This document shows positions 1 through 6,769 of a stretch of DNA of 53,818 bases, piece after piece. The stretch is taken from the NCBI GenBank assembly GCA_001799565.1, contig MGTS01000035.1, positions 1 through 53,818 of the forward strand, read 5' to 3'. The notes beneath the pieces are model-generated. The model made no database searches. It saw nothing but the letters and a program-made list of their open reading frames with translations, and was not told where the DNA came from. The stretch comes from Elusimicrobia bacterium GWA2_51_34. Lineage in GTDB: Bacteria; Elusimicrobiota; Elusimicrobia; Elusimicrobiales; UBA9959. Every line of letters begins with the position of its first letter. Position 1 is the stretch's first letter. The position numbers and the translations under genes are program-made.

Positions 1-4
1 GGAA

Positions 5-88
5 TCCAACGCTTTTTCAAGATTGCGCCAATTTCACCATCATGTTGCGTTGGAAATGGGGATATTTTCACCATCATCTTGCATTGGA
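5..88. repeat. 34-bp-spaced direct repeat with inverted flank
   Basis: A 23-bp unit beginning TTTCACCATCAT lies at 32-54 and again at 66-88 with two mismatches. The 8-mer TCCAACGC at 5-12 is the exact reverse complement of GCGTTGGA at 47-54. This could be the end of a repeat or insertion element cut by the window edge, or an operator ahead of the promoter at 101-129. No transposase is visible, so identity is open. Confidence 0.6.
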
Positions 89-100
89 TAATTCTAGGGC

Positions 101-129
101 TTGCCCGGTTTTATATTTTGTGTTATACT
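101..129 (+). promoter_or_regulatory. sigma70-like promoter of the RiPP locus
   Basis: TTGCCC (101-106) and TATACT (124-129) are separated by exactly 17 bases. The expected transcript start, near 136, is only a few bases before the ATG at 139, so the first message would be almost leaderless. It would drive the PqqD-like gene and probably both precursor genes. Confidence 0.6.
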
Positions 130-138
130 ATATTCACA

Positions 139-414
139 ATGGGACATCAGGGCGAAAAAACAGAAATCAGCCCAACTGTGACCTGGCGCAAGGTTAATAA
201 TGAGGCCGTGATATTAAATTTGGAGACCTCGGTTTATTATTCAGTAAACCAGACAGGGACCCTTATCTGGGAACTCCTTGTGGAAGGTAAGCCGTTAGAG
301 AAAATAGCCAGGGCGCTGGCGGCGGAGTATAAACTTTCCACGGAGCAGGCCGCTGAAGACACCTGCGGGTTTCTGAAGGCCGTCTCGGAACTGGGCTTAA
401 CGGTAAAACACTGA
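139..414 (+). CDS. PqqD-like RiPP leader-recognition protein
   Basis: This 91-residue protein matches the PqqD family in length and pattern: a beta-rich N-terminal half (VILNLETSVYYSVNQTGTLIWELL) followed by a helical half with alternating Ala/Glu (IARALAAEYKLSTEQAAEDT). PqqD proteins are small winged-helix RiPP recognition elements that hold the leader of a precursor peptide and pass it to a radical SAM or other enzyme. An in-frame ATG at 79 exists, but the residues it adds are translated promoter sequence, so the start is placed at 139. Two precursor-like genes and a radical SAM/SPASM gene follow directly, which is the classic context. Family assignment is firm; the partnership is inferred. 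Confidence 0.85.
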   Translation: MGHQGEKTEISPTVTWRKVNNEAVILNLETSVYYSVNQTGTLIWELLVEGKPLEKIARALAAEYKLSTEQAAEDTCGFLKAVSELGLTVKH

Positions 415-462
415 AATGCTTTGCGATCGGGCGGCCTCAACCGCGCGCAATGAGGGGGCACT

Positions 463-570
463 ATGAAAAAGCCGGATAAAAAAGACCAGAAGAATAAGAA
501 ATATCAAAAGCCAAAAATAAAACAACACGGCAAAATAACCACAGTTGCCGGAATTATAGTAAGGGAATAG
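463..570 (+). CDS. candidate RiPP precursor peptide 1
   Basis: A 35-residue, lysine-rich peptide with ATG start and a GAGGGGG ribosome-binding site 4 bases upstream. Residues 1-30 form a leader with Tyr14-x2-Pro17-x-Ile19-x3-Gly23 and Thr26-Thr27. This is the Yxx-P-x-[LI]-xxx-G pattern that RiPP recognition elements bind in lasso-type leaders. The presumed core after Val-Ala-Gly is only IIVRE, with one arginine that could be the target of the UPF0489 protein at 5587-6654. It is too short for a gene finder, but the second copy at 665 keeps reading frame and leader. It is not a lasso core: no tail follows the acidic residue and no cyclase gene is present. Function is inferred from leader and context. 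Confidence 0.65.
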   Translation: MKKPDKKDQKNKKYQKPKIKQHGKITTVAGIIVRE

Positions 571-629
571 GCTGGCGGCTATTAGACACGTAGAAAGCGA
601 TTTTTTCCTGGAAACCACTGGTTCCTGAA

Positions 630-647
630 GGCGGGCTCAATCCCGCC
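630..647 (+). other. hairpin before second precursor
   Basis: GGCGGG at 630-635 pairs with CCCGCC at 642-647 around a CTCAAT loop. A weaker version (GCGG/CCGC, 431-434 and 441-444) precedes the first precursor at the same distance from the start codon. There is no U tract, so it may stabilise or process the message rather than terminate it. Confidence 0.5.
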
Positions 648-664
648 GTAATAAGGGGGCACTT

Positions 665-778
665 GTGAAAAAGCCGGATAAAAAAGACCAGAAGGATAAG
701 AAATACCAAAAGCCAAAAATAAAACAGCACGGCAAAATAACCAAGGTTGCCGGTGCGGATGATGATCCGGTACGATAA
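665..778 (+). CDS. candidate RiPP precursor peptide 2
   Basis: A 37-residue paralogue of the peptide at 463, starting with GTG at 665 behind AAGGGGGCACTT. Residues 1-30 differ from the first peptide only at two positions (Asn11 to Asp, Thr27 to Lys), apart from the start codon. After the shared Val-Ala-Gly the sequence changes wholly to ADDDPVR, again with a single arginine at the extreme C-terminus. The preserved frame and leader with a replaced core support two substrates of one enzyme set. A maturation protease could cut after the Ala-Gly pair at 29-30, but no cleavage site is proven. Confidence 0.62.
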   Translation: MKKPDKKDQKDKKYQKPKIKQHGKITKVAGADDDPVR

Positions 779-877
779 AACAACCGCTGAAATTACCCCC
801 TTCTTTAAACACGCAAGTGTCTTAAGCCAACAACCATCCAACCGTATCTGCTGACCCAGCGGACGATTCATTTGTAT

Positions 878-883
878 TATAAT
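878..883 (+). promoter_or_regulatory. Pribnow-like box before radical SAM gene
   Basis: A perfect TATAAT lies in the 254-bp gap between precursor 2 and the radical SAM gene. No convincing -35 is seen. Transcription from here would give a leader of about 140 bases. A 12-bp direct repeat (CAAATCCAAAGC at 973-984 and 1001-1012) lies within that leader. Confidence 0.4.
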
Positions 884-889
884 AATATC

Positions 890-949
890 ATGAGTTTGTT
901 TTTGCATTTTTTTTGGGGCGCCTGGAAGCGTCGGACACAGAAGGAATGA
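890..949 (+). CDS. possible leader peptide, 19 residues
   Basis: An ATG lies 6 bases after the TATAAT at 878-883 and opens a 19-residue frame rich in Phe and Trp (MSLFLHFFWGAWKRRTQKE). The position matches the leaderless starts seen elsewhere in the window. Without a homologue, or a second copy, it could be chance. Confidence 0.15.
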   Translation: MSLFLHFFWGAWKRRTQKE

Positions 950-1021
950 GCAATAACCGTTCATGTCCCTTGCAAATCCAAAGCGAACCCGTTATTAAAT
1001 CAAATCCAAAGCAGCGATATT

Positions 1022-1028
1022 AGGGAGG
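1022..1028 (+). promoter_or_regulatory. strong Shine-Dalgarno without a canonical start
   Basis: AGGGAGG lies just after an in-frame TAG at 1021-1023. The codons at the right distance in the radical SAM frame are ATA (1033) and ATC (1036). No ATG, GTG or TTG occurs in this frame between the stop and the iron-sulfur cysteines. The site argues that translation starts here with a rare start codon, or that the assembled base is wrong. Confidence 0.6.
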
Positions 1029-1032
1029 ACAT

Positions 1033-2097
1033 ATAATCAACTCCAGTTTACGCCAGCCGGAAAAAGTATATGGCCTCGATTTCAGCCGCAAAGAGATTGC
1101 CGCCGCCATTAGCCAAAACAAGATCCTTTCGCTTGATCTTGAAACAAGCCTTGTATGCAACCTGCGTTGTGTCTATTGTTACGCAAGCGCCGGCAAACCA
1201 AGGCATGGCGAATTAAGCACGCCGGAAATTATAAACGTTATCAATCAGGCAATAGCCATGGGCGCTAAGGTTATCAGCGTGATAGGGGGAGGTGAGCCGC
1301 TGGCTCACAAGGACATATCCGCTATTATCAAATATATCGGGACAAAGCCGGTTAAAAAAAATTTATTCACGAACGGAACGCTGATAACCGGGGAAACTGC
1401 GGCTCTTCTGAAAAATAGTGGATTTGCGGTTATTGTAAAATGCAACAGCAGGACCCCCCATATCCAGGACCACCTGGCCGGGCTCAAGGGTTCCTTTGAA
1501 AAAATTCAGAAAGGAATGCGGCATCTTTTTAACGCCGGGTATCCATCCGCAAAACTGCCGTTGGGCATTGAAACCATTATCTGCAGGCAAAACATCAAAG
1601 AACTCCCGTCACTCTGGCAATGGGCGCGGGAACGCAGGATAATGCCCTACTTTGAAACAATCACCTTCCAGGGGAGAGCGCGTAATCATCATGACCTGAA
1701 TGTCAGCTCAAAAGAACTCCGCGTTCTTTTCAAAACCCTGCTGGAGATTGACGAAAAAAAATATAATTTCACATGGCATCCCCACCCACCCATTGCGGGC
1801 CTCTCCTGTAACAGGCATTTTTACAACCTGGTGGTGACATCCAACGGATATGTCCGCCCTTGTGTCGGAGTTAACATATCTATCGGCAATGTGCGGCATG
1901 ACGCGCTAAAAGATATAGTCTCCGCATCCGATGTGCTTAAAAGCCTGCGGCATTTAAAAGGTAAAATTAAGGGTGCCTGCCGGAAGTGTTCTTATCGCGA
2001 TGAATGCTACGGATGCCGGGGCCTGGCATATCACATCTGCGGCGACTATCTGGCGGCAGATCCGATTTGCTGGAGGAATCCCAGGCGGATTATTTAA
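1033..2097 (+). CDS. radical SAM/SPASM peptide maturase
   Basis: About 354 residues if read from ATA at 1033. The radical SAM signature C-NLR-C-VY-C is encoded around 1156-1180, upstream of the first in-frame ATG at 1258, so a start at 1258 would delete the catalytic cluster. A glycine-rich GGGEPL motif follows. The C-terminal SPASM part has Cx12Gx4C, then CxxCx5CxxC and a last DPIC cysteine, enough for two auxiliary iron-sulfur clusters. SPASM enzymes with PqqD partners carry out radical chemistry on RiPP precursors, such as thioether or carbon-carbon bonds; which reaction occurs here cannot be told. The next gene starts 11 bases downstream, so they form an operon. Family is sure; start codon and reaction are not. 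Confidence 0.88.
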   Translation: MINSSLRQPEKVYGLDFSRKEIAAAISQNKILSLDLETSLVCNLRCVYCYASAGKPRHGELSTPEIINVINQAIAMGAKVISVIGGGEPLAHKDISAIIKYIGTKPVKKNLFTNGTLITGETAALLKNSGFAVIVKCNSRTPHIQDHLAGLKGSFEKIQKGMRHLFNAGYPSAKLPLGIETIICRQNIKELPSLWQWARERRIMPYFETITFQGRARNHHDLNVSSKELRVLFKTLLEIDEKKYNFTWHPHPPIAGLSCNRHFYNLVVTSNGYVRPCVGVNISIGNVRHDALKDIVSASDVLKSLRHLKGKIKGACRKCSYRDECYGCRGLAYHICGDYLAADPICWRNPRRII

Positions 2098-2108
2098 ACA
2101 GGACGATT

Positions 2109-3395
2109 ATGGACAGGTTTCACATGATTGACGAAAAATCTCTTACCCCGGCATCCATCGCAAAACTCCAGACACAGCGTTTTAAGGAAATAGTGGGCTA
2201 TTGCAAAACAAATTCTCCTTATTACCGCCAAAAGCTAGCCTCTCTGGATATCCGCGATGTGGCGGACATCAGTGATATCGCCCTGTTCCCCTTTACCACA
2301 AAAGACGCTCTATCTTTTGCGCCGCAATCTTTTCTCTGCATTGATAGCTCCCGGATCGTTGATGTATCCACCACCAGCGGGACGACCGGGAAACCGCTTA
2401 TGGTTAAGCTCACAGAAACCGATCTTCAGCGCCTTGCCTTTAACGAATATCTATCCTTCACTGCAGCGGGGCTTACCCGAAATGACACGGTGATTCTTGC
2501 CGTAACCATGGACAAATGCTTTATTGCCGGGCTTGCATACTTCCTGGGTTTGTCAAAATTAGGCGCCACAATACTAAGAGTGGGGCCTGCTTCTCCGGAG
2601 ATGCTTCTGCGTCTTGCTTCGGACGCCAAGGCTACGGCGATAGTAGGCGTGCCTTCATACCTGCTGCATGTCTGCGAATATGCCCGCAAGAGCGGGATAT
2701 CCGTGGAATCCCTGCGATTGCAAAAGTTGATATGTATAGGTGAACCTGTCCGAAACAAAGATTTATCGTTGAACGCGACGGGATTAAAACTTGCGCGATA
2801 CTGGAAAAGCGCCATCTACTCAACCTATGGCATTACCGAATTGGCGATATCTTTTTGTGAATGCGCGGCGGGAAAAGGCGGACACCTGCATCCGGAGCTT
2901 TTACATGTAGAAATCGTGGATGACTCCGGGCATGCGCTGGGCCACGGAAAAGAAGGCGAGATCGTGGCCACCACCTTCGGGATAAACGGCATGCCTTTAA
3001 TCAGGTATAAGACCGGAGACATTTCTTTTACACTTGCCGGAAAATGCAAATGCGGGTTGCGGACGCTGCGGCTTGGCCCCATAATCGCCAGAAAACAACA
3101 AAAGCTTAAGCTTAAAGGAACCACCATTTATCCCCGGACCATCATTGATGTCCTGGAAAGACTCACCGGCGTGCTCAACTATGTGATAATAGCGACTGCT
3201 AACCCTGATCTTTCCGACAATGTGGAAATATTGATAGCGCTTGACCCGGCGCTTACGATAGCAGAAGTGAAAGAAAAACTGAAAGGCGCCTTGAAGGTAA
3301 GCCCTAAAATCACCCGGACGCAACCGGAATTGATAGAGAAACTGAAATTTTCCTCCAACCAGCGAAAAAAAACATCATTCATAGATAAGCGCTGA
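2109..3395 (+). CDS. PaaK-like adenylate-forming enzyme
   Basis: About 428 residues, similar in length to phenylacetate-CoA ligase relatives. Visible motifs are the ATP-binding loop TTSGTTGKP, the STYGITE adenylation motif, YKTGD for ribose binding, and a basic C-terminal tail ending FIDKR. These enzymes activate a carboxylic acid as acyl-adenylate and usually hand it to CoA. The ATG at 2109 has AGGA 5 bases upstream and follows the radical SAM stop by 11 bases; the longer open frame from 2004 overlaps the SPASM domain and is rejected. Next to a peptide maturase and an acyltransferase, it may prepare an acyl or aryl group for attachment to the peptide. Substrate is unknown. Confidence 0.8.
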   Translation: MDRFHMIDEKSLTPASIAKLQTQRFKEIVGYCKTNSPYYRQKLASLDIRDVADISDIALFPFTTKDALSFAPQSFLCIDSSRIVDVSTTSGTTGKPLMVKLTETDLQRLAFNEYLSFTAAGLTRNDTVILAVTMDKCFIAGLAYFLGLSKLGATILRVGPASPEMLLRLASDAKATAIVGVPSYLLHVCEYARKSGISVESLRLQKLICIGEPVRNKDLSLNATGLKLARYWKSAIYSTYGITELAISFCECAAGKGGHLHPELLHVEIVDDSGHALGHGKEGEIVATTFGINGMPLIRYKTGDISFTLAGKCKCGLRTLRLGPIIARKQQKLKLKGTTIYPRTIIDVLERLTGVLNYVIIATANPDLSDNVEILIALDPALTIAEVKEKLKGALKVSPKITRTQPELIEKLKFSSNQRKKTSFIDKR

Positions 3396-3478
3396 TATTA
3401 GCCGCTTTTGCGGGGATACACCACATCGTCCCGTATCATTCTTTTTTAGCCGCCACGCAAAACATCTCTGATTTTTTG

Positions 3479-3487
3479 TGCTAGAAT
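3479..3487 (+). promoter_or_regulatory. extended -10 promoter
   Basis: TGC-TAGAAT is an extended -10 element. The expected transcript start is about 3494, itself an ATG in frame with the acyltransferase gene. The 98-bp gap before it contains a small CCGC-TTTT-GCGG hairpin (3401-3412) after the PaaK-like gene, so the acyltransferase-kinase pair may be a separate transcript. Confidence 0.5.
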
Positions 3488-3517
3488 TATAACATGGCGA
3501 CAGTAAAAGGAAGGAAA

Positions 3518-4525
3518 ATGAAGCCGGACCGGACGAAAATAGCTTTCATATTCTCCAGTTGCAGTTCCCAGTATTTGGATATGGGCAGGAGAGTTAGAAG
3601 GGCTTTTCCAGAGGTGGAGAAAAATCTACAGGTCATAAATAAAACCCTGGGCTATAACCTGGCCAGCGCCATGAAAGCTCCGAATAAACTTCTTTTACCT
3701 AAGGCAGGTTCGCCGTCAAGCACGCTCCACAGCATGGAAGTTATTGTGGCGCTTTCCCTTGCCGTGGCGCGCTCGCTTTCAGAAGCGGGAATAAAACCGG
3801 ACGTAGTGGCTGGCAACTCCCTGGGGGAATTCAGCGCGGCCGTTTTCGCGAAAGTATTCGGCGTGCCGGAGTGTTTTTCAATGTTCCAAACCGTAACGCT
3901 GCCATACCTGCAGGACTGCTTTAAAAATCCACGCGCACGCGCAGCCACTATATACGGTTTGTCCCGGGTGGAACTGAAGGGTGTGTCCGCCGGGATGGCG
4001 AAAAGCGGACAAATCTGCGAAATGTCAATTTTTTTTGACAGGCTTCGCAAGGGTGTGCTGGGTCTGCGCAACGAAGGGGCCAACATGCTGAAATGCCGGC
4101 TGACACCTTTTAACCATAAGATTAAAATATCAGGGGGAATATTAGGCGCGCTTCATACCTCGCTTTCCGCCCACCTGGTGGATTGGACAAGAAATTTTTT
4201 CACCGATATTGCCTTCCACTCTCCGACGGCGCCGCTTTACATGAATCTGGATGGAAACCCGGAAACGGCTCCTGCCGCGATAAAACACAAACTGGCCTCA
4301 ATGCTTAGCAGACCGGTACTTTGGCAGGAATCCCTTAATAGAATGATAGCGGACGGAGTGACGACTTTTGTGGAAATAGCTCCACGCGCCATGCTCACGG
4401 AATTTATATGCGACCTGCCTCCGGACGCCGAAGTTCTGCGCACCGACACTCCTGAAAATTACTTTCGGACCCTGGATTCGCTTTTAAATAAAAGGCCGCT
4501 GAAAAGACACCGCCCGATTAACTAA
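3518..4525 (+). CDS. FabD-like acyltransferase, non-malonyl type
   Basis: 335 residues with the acyltransferase fold of FabD and polyketide AT domains. The nucleophile elbow is GNSLGEFSA and the catalytic histidine lies in AFHSPTAPLY. Two family features are changed. The N-terminal GQGSQ loop reads SCSSQ, and the helix that normally carries the malonate-carboxylate-binding arginine reads QTVTLPYLQ with no arginine. By analogy with FabD Arg117 this predicts an uncharged acyl substrate rather than malonyl. The start at 3518 has GGAAGG upstream and gives the usual short FabD N-terminus; 3494 is an alternative leaderless start. Its stop abuts the ATG of the kinase gene. No acyl-carrier gene is seen nearby. 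It may move an acyl group onto the peptide. Confidence 0.72.
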   Translation: MKPDRTKIAFIFSSCSSQYLDMGRRVRRAFPEVEKNLQVINKTLGYNLASAMKAPNKLLLPKAGSPSSTLHSMEVIVALSLAVARSLSEAGIKPDVVAGNSLGEFSAAVFAKVFGVPECFSMFQTVTLPYLQDCFKNPRARAATIYGLSRVELKGVSAGMAKSGQICEMSIFFDRLRKGVLGLRNEGANMLKCRLTPFNHKIKISGGILGALHTSLSAHLVDWTRNFFTDIAFHSPTAPLYMNLDGNPETAPAAIKHKLASMLSRPVLWQESLNRMIADGVTTFVEIAPRAMLTEFICDLPPDAEVLRTDTPENYFRTLDSLLNKRPLKRHRPIN

Positions 4526-5575
4526 ATGAGTCCGCTTCTTAAAGAACTTACCCTGGATATGTACGGCGTACGACTGCTCATAAGCGGGGCAGGCGGCCTG
4601 ATTGAAGAAACAGCGCGGGATTTTGATTTTTTCCAGGCAACGCAATCCGGAGCCGCAATCGGAGTAACGGTTCTCACTCGCCCGCCGGAAAACACACAGG
4701 GGACGCGGTTCAGTTTCGGCTGCGGCAAGTGGCAGGTTTACCGCAGACCCGACGGCAGGCGGCTTGTGAACTACCCGCAGGGAGCGTCCTGCCTTTGCGA
4801 CTACGCAGCCGGTCTCTTTGAATTAAAAACGCTTAACCCTGATCTGGCGCGGGAACTTTCTTATCTGCTGATACTTTCACGCGCCGGTGAAGCCCTGGAC
4901 CTGAAAGGCCTGCACCGCCTGCATGCGGGAGCGGCGGCTTTCCAAAATCACCCCTTGCTTTTTTGCGGCAGCCAGGGAACCGGTAAAACCACGCTCTTAT
5001 TGGAGCTTCTGAAAGATCCCGCTTTTTCACTGATTTCAGACGACACCCCGCTTATCGGGCCGGACGGCACAGTGTATCCTTTTCCTCTGCGCTTCGGCCT
5101 TGCAGCGGATAACCCGCATCTCACCGCCTACCGGAGCCTGCGCTCGTTTCGCCGCCGGTATTACCGGGAAAAGTTTCTTTTAGACCACAGCCTCTGCGGC
5201 TGGGAAGTTTCACGGCCATGCAACGGCGCGCTTTTCTTCATCCTGCGCAAAAGCTCAAGACCCGGTTTTAAAAAAATGTCAAAACCGGCTGCCTGGGCGG
5301 AATTACTTAAGTCTCTGGCGCTGGGATGGGGCGTGCCTCAGATGGCTGAATACTTCCTGCGCTTTAACGGCGCGGATCTGGCGCGCAAAACCCGCATACT
5401 GGGCTTACGATTAAAGGCCGCCCAGGCGCTTTTAAAGGGCGGAGAACAATGGATATTTGAAACCGGTCCTGACCCCGCAGCCAATGCCGCGGCCATTAAA
5501 ATTTTTCTGAGCCGGCGCGCCGCAGGAGGCGCGGCCCCATGCCACAAAAATAAATTTTGCGCTTCAAAAAAATAG
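4526..5575 (+). CDS. HprK-like serine kinase (HprK-related family)
   Basis: 349 residues. Walker A is GSQGTGKTT at about 148-156, followed by SDDTPLIG at about 171-178, the acidic pair that follows the P-loop in HPr kinase/phosphorylase. The N-terminal 140 residues do not look like the HprK sensor domain, as is usual for the HprK-related kinases that accompany PqqD proteins. Such kinases phosphorylate the last serine of some lasso peptides. Neither candidate core here has a serine, so the substrate may be another peptide, the leader threonines or an added group. The ATG directly follows the TAA of the acyltransferase gene, implying translational coupling. It ends 11 bases from the convergent UPF0489 gene. 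Confidence 0.75.
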   Translation: MSPLLKELTLDMYGVRLLISGAGGLIEETARDFDFFQATQSGAAIGVTVLTRPPENTQGTRFSFGCGKWQVYRRPDGRRLVNYPQGASCLCDYAAGLFELKTLNPDLARELSYLLILSRAGEALDLKGLHRLHAGAAAFQNHPLLFCGSQGTGKTTLLLELLKDPAFSLISDDTPLIGPDGTVYPFPLRFGLAADNPHLTAYRSLRSFRRRYYREKFLLDHSLCGWEVSRPCNGALFFILRKSSRPGFKKMSKPAAWAELLKSLALGWGVPQMAEYFLRFNGADLARKTRILGLRLKAAQALLKGGEQWIFETGPDPAANAAAIKIFLSRRAAGGAAPCHKNKFCASKK

Positions 5576-5586
5576 TAAATCCTTAG

Positions 5587-6654
5587 CTATTTTATAAAAA
5601 AATTTCCTTTTAAATAAAAAATAAACTTAAGAACTTCTTTCTCAAGGCTTTTACGTTCGCCTTCGCAACGGCTGAACATATCCTTGAATATCTGGCGCAA
5701 GTTTTTTCCCCGCGCAATTCCATCCCATATAAACCGGTTATCTCTTTCCAGTTCCATCTTTTTATTCAGTAACGGGTTGTAAATTATATCACCCACGCGG
5801 GTTATAAAAGGATAAACCTCAAAAGCGGAAACGATATCGGAATAATCCATGCCTTTGTGGCCCTTCAAATATTTAATCAGTGTTTCTTCCGCATATTGAG
5901 CATGCTTTGCGGGAGTATAGCCGCTCTTTACAGAGCGGCAGATTGAAGCGCTTGCCGGTTTGACCTTTAATGAGTCAGTAAAATATTTAATGGCACATTC
6001 GATCCATTCCCTGGAACTATTACAAATTACATCTTCAAGCCCTCTAAGCGTTTTCGCCCTCAAAGTCCGCTTTTCAACGGCGAACTTGTTAAGACTTATT
6101 TTATATTTATCATCGGACAAAAACATTTTTTTTACATGCTTAAGCTGCCTGTCACTCAGGCATATCTCATACTGAGGCCGGGGAGAATAGTAACCATAAA
6201 AATAATCCAGGTCGATATCCAGCGTGAAGTCTTGTGCTTTTATATCCGAGGCGTCTCCGATTATTGTGTATTGCCATTCTTTTGCGTCCGGATAAAGACT
6301 GGCGGAAAGCCTGTCTTTCGGGAAATCCATGTTTATCCAGCGTCCACTCCCGTATAAAGTCCCGATATTATGTTTTTCTTTCTTCCGGGGGGCTCTGGCG
6401 CGGTCCAGAAAAATCACCTGGTTGAATATCCCCCGCAGTACCGCGGGAAGAATAAAGTTCCCGATATTCAATTGGGTTCGCACGAATCTGCGCACGTTCG
6501 GCGAATATACCGAATCCTGAACCCAGGGCGCGGCCAGATCTGCATGCCCATCCACATGTAAAAGCGTAGAACCCTTGTGTAATTTACCCGAAGCAATACT
6601 TTCCTCCCAAAATAAAAAAACTTCATGGTGTTCATCAAAAACAGTTATATTCAT
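5587..6654 (-). CDS. UPF0489 protein, candidate peptide arginase
   Basis: 355 residues. The N-terminus has HVDGHADL, a D-x-H-x-D metal motif, and the middle has DIDLDYF, resembling the arginase metal-site motifs. UPF0489 proteins include OspR-type peptide arginases, which turn arginine into ornithine inside ribosomal peptides. Start 6654 (MNITVFDEHH) is chosen because the family begins there and AGGA precedes it; the open frame extends upstream into the glycosyltransferase gene. Both candidate precursors carry exactly one arginine, at the core C-terminus, which fits an arginase partner. The gene is last in a minus-strand set and converges on the kinase gene. Family good; peptide substrate inferred. 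Confidence 0.72.
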   Translation of the reverse strand: MNITVFDEHHEVFLFWEESIASGKLHKGSTLLHVDGHADLAAPWVQDSVYSPNVRRFVRTQLNIGNFILPAVLRGIFNQVIFLDRARAPRKKEKHNIGTLYGSGRWINMDFPKDRLSASLYPDAKEWQYTIIGDASDIKAQDFTLDIDLDYFYGYYSPRPQYEICLSDRQLKHVKKMFLSDDKYKISLNKFAVEKRTLRAKTLRGLEDVICNSSREWIECAIKYFTDSLKVKPASASICRSVKSGYTPAKHAQYAEETLIKYLKGHKGMDYSDIVSAFEVYPFITRVGDIIYNPLLNKKMELERDNRFIWDGIARGKNLRQIFKDMFSRCEGERKSLEKEVLKFIFYLKGNFFIK

Positions 6655-6740
6655 AAAGTCCTGCACGGCAGCCGGGAGAGGCCGCAACATACCCAGCCGG
6701 CAGTTTCCCGCGCGATATTGTTTTGAACGTTGAGCAACAT
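6651..6740 (-). CDS. possible small peptide coupled to arginase gene
   Basis: A 29-residue frame (begins MLLNVQNNIARE) whose TGA overlaps the ATG of the UPF0489 gene in an ATGA arrangement; AAGG precedes its ATG. It has three arginines and three cysteines. It fills most of the 115-bp gap after the glycosyltransferase. It may be a coupling leader or an extra substrate, but coding potential is unproven. Confidence 0.2.
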   Translation of the reverse strand: MLLNVQNNIARETAGWVCCGLSRLPCRTL

Positions 6741-6769
6741 ATATACCTTGGCCCGGCACCTTACTACCC

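Larger units (their letters stand above)
427..778 (+). repeat. duplicated precursor-peptide cassette
   Basis: Two copies start 202 bp apart. Each has a small GC hairpin with a CTCAA-type loop, then a GAGGGGGCACT or AAGGGGGCACT ribosome-binding stretch, then a short reading frame. The two frames are nearly identical for 30 codons and diverge completely after GTTGCCGG. Conservation of leader and upstream signals with a hypervariable 3' end is the signature of duplicated precursor genes rather than of random repeats. Confidence 0.75.

Noticed and set aside
463-778. Lasso peptide cluster
   Set aside because: The leader motif fits, but there is no asparagine-synthetase-like cyclase or transglutaminase-like protease, and the cores are too short for ring plus tail.
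1258-2097. Radical SAM gene starting at the ATG at 1258
   Set aside because: It would leave out the CxxxCxxC cluster encoded just upstream in the same frame.
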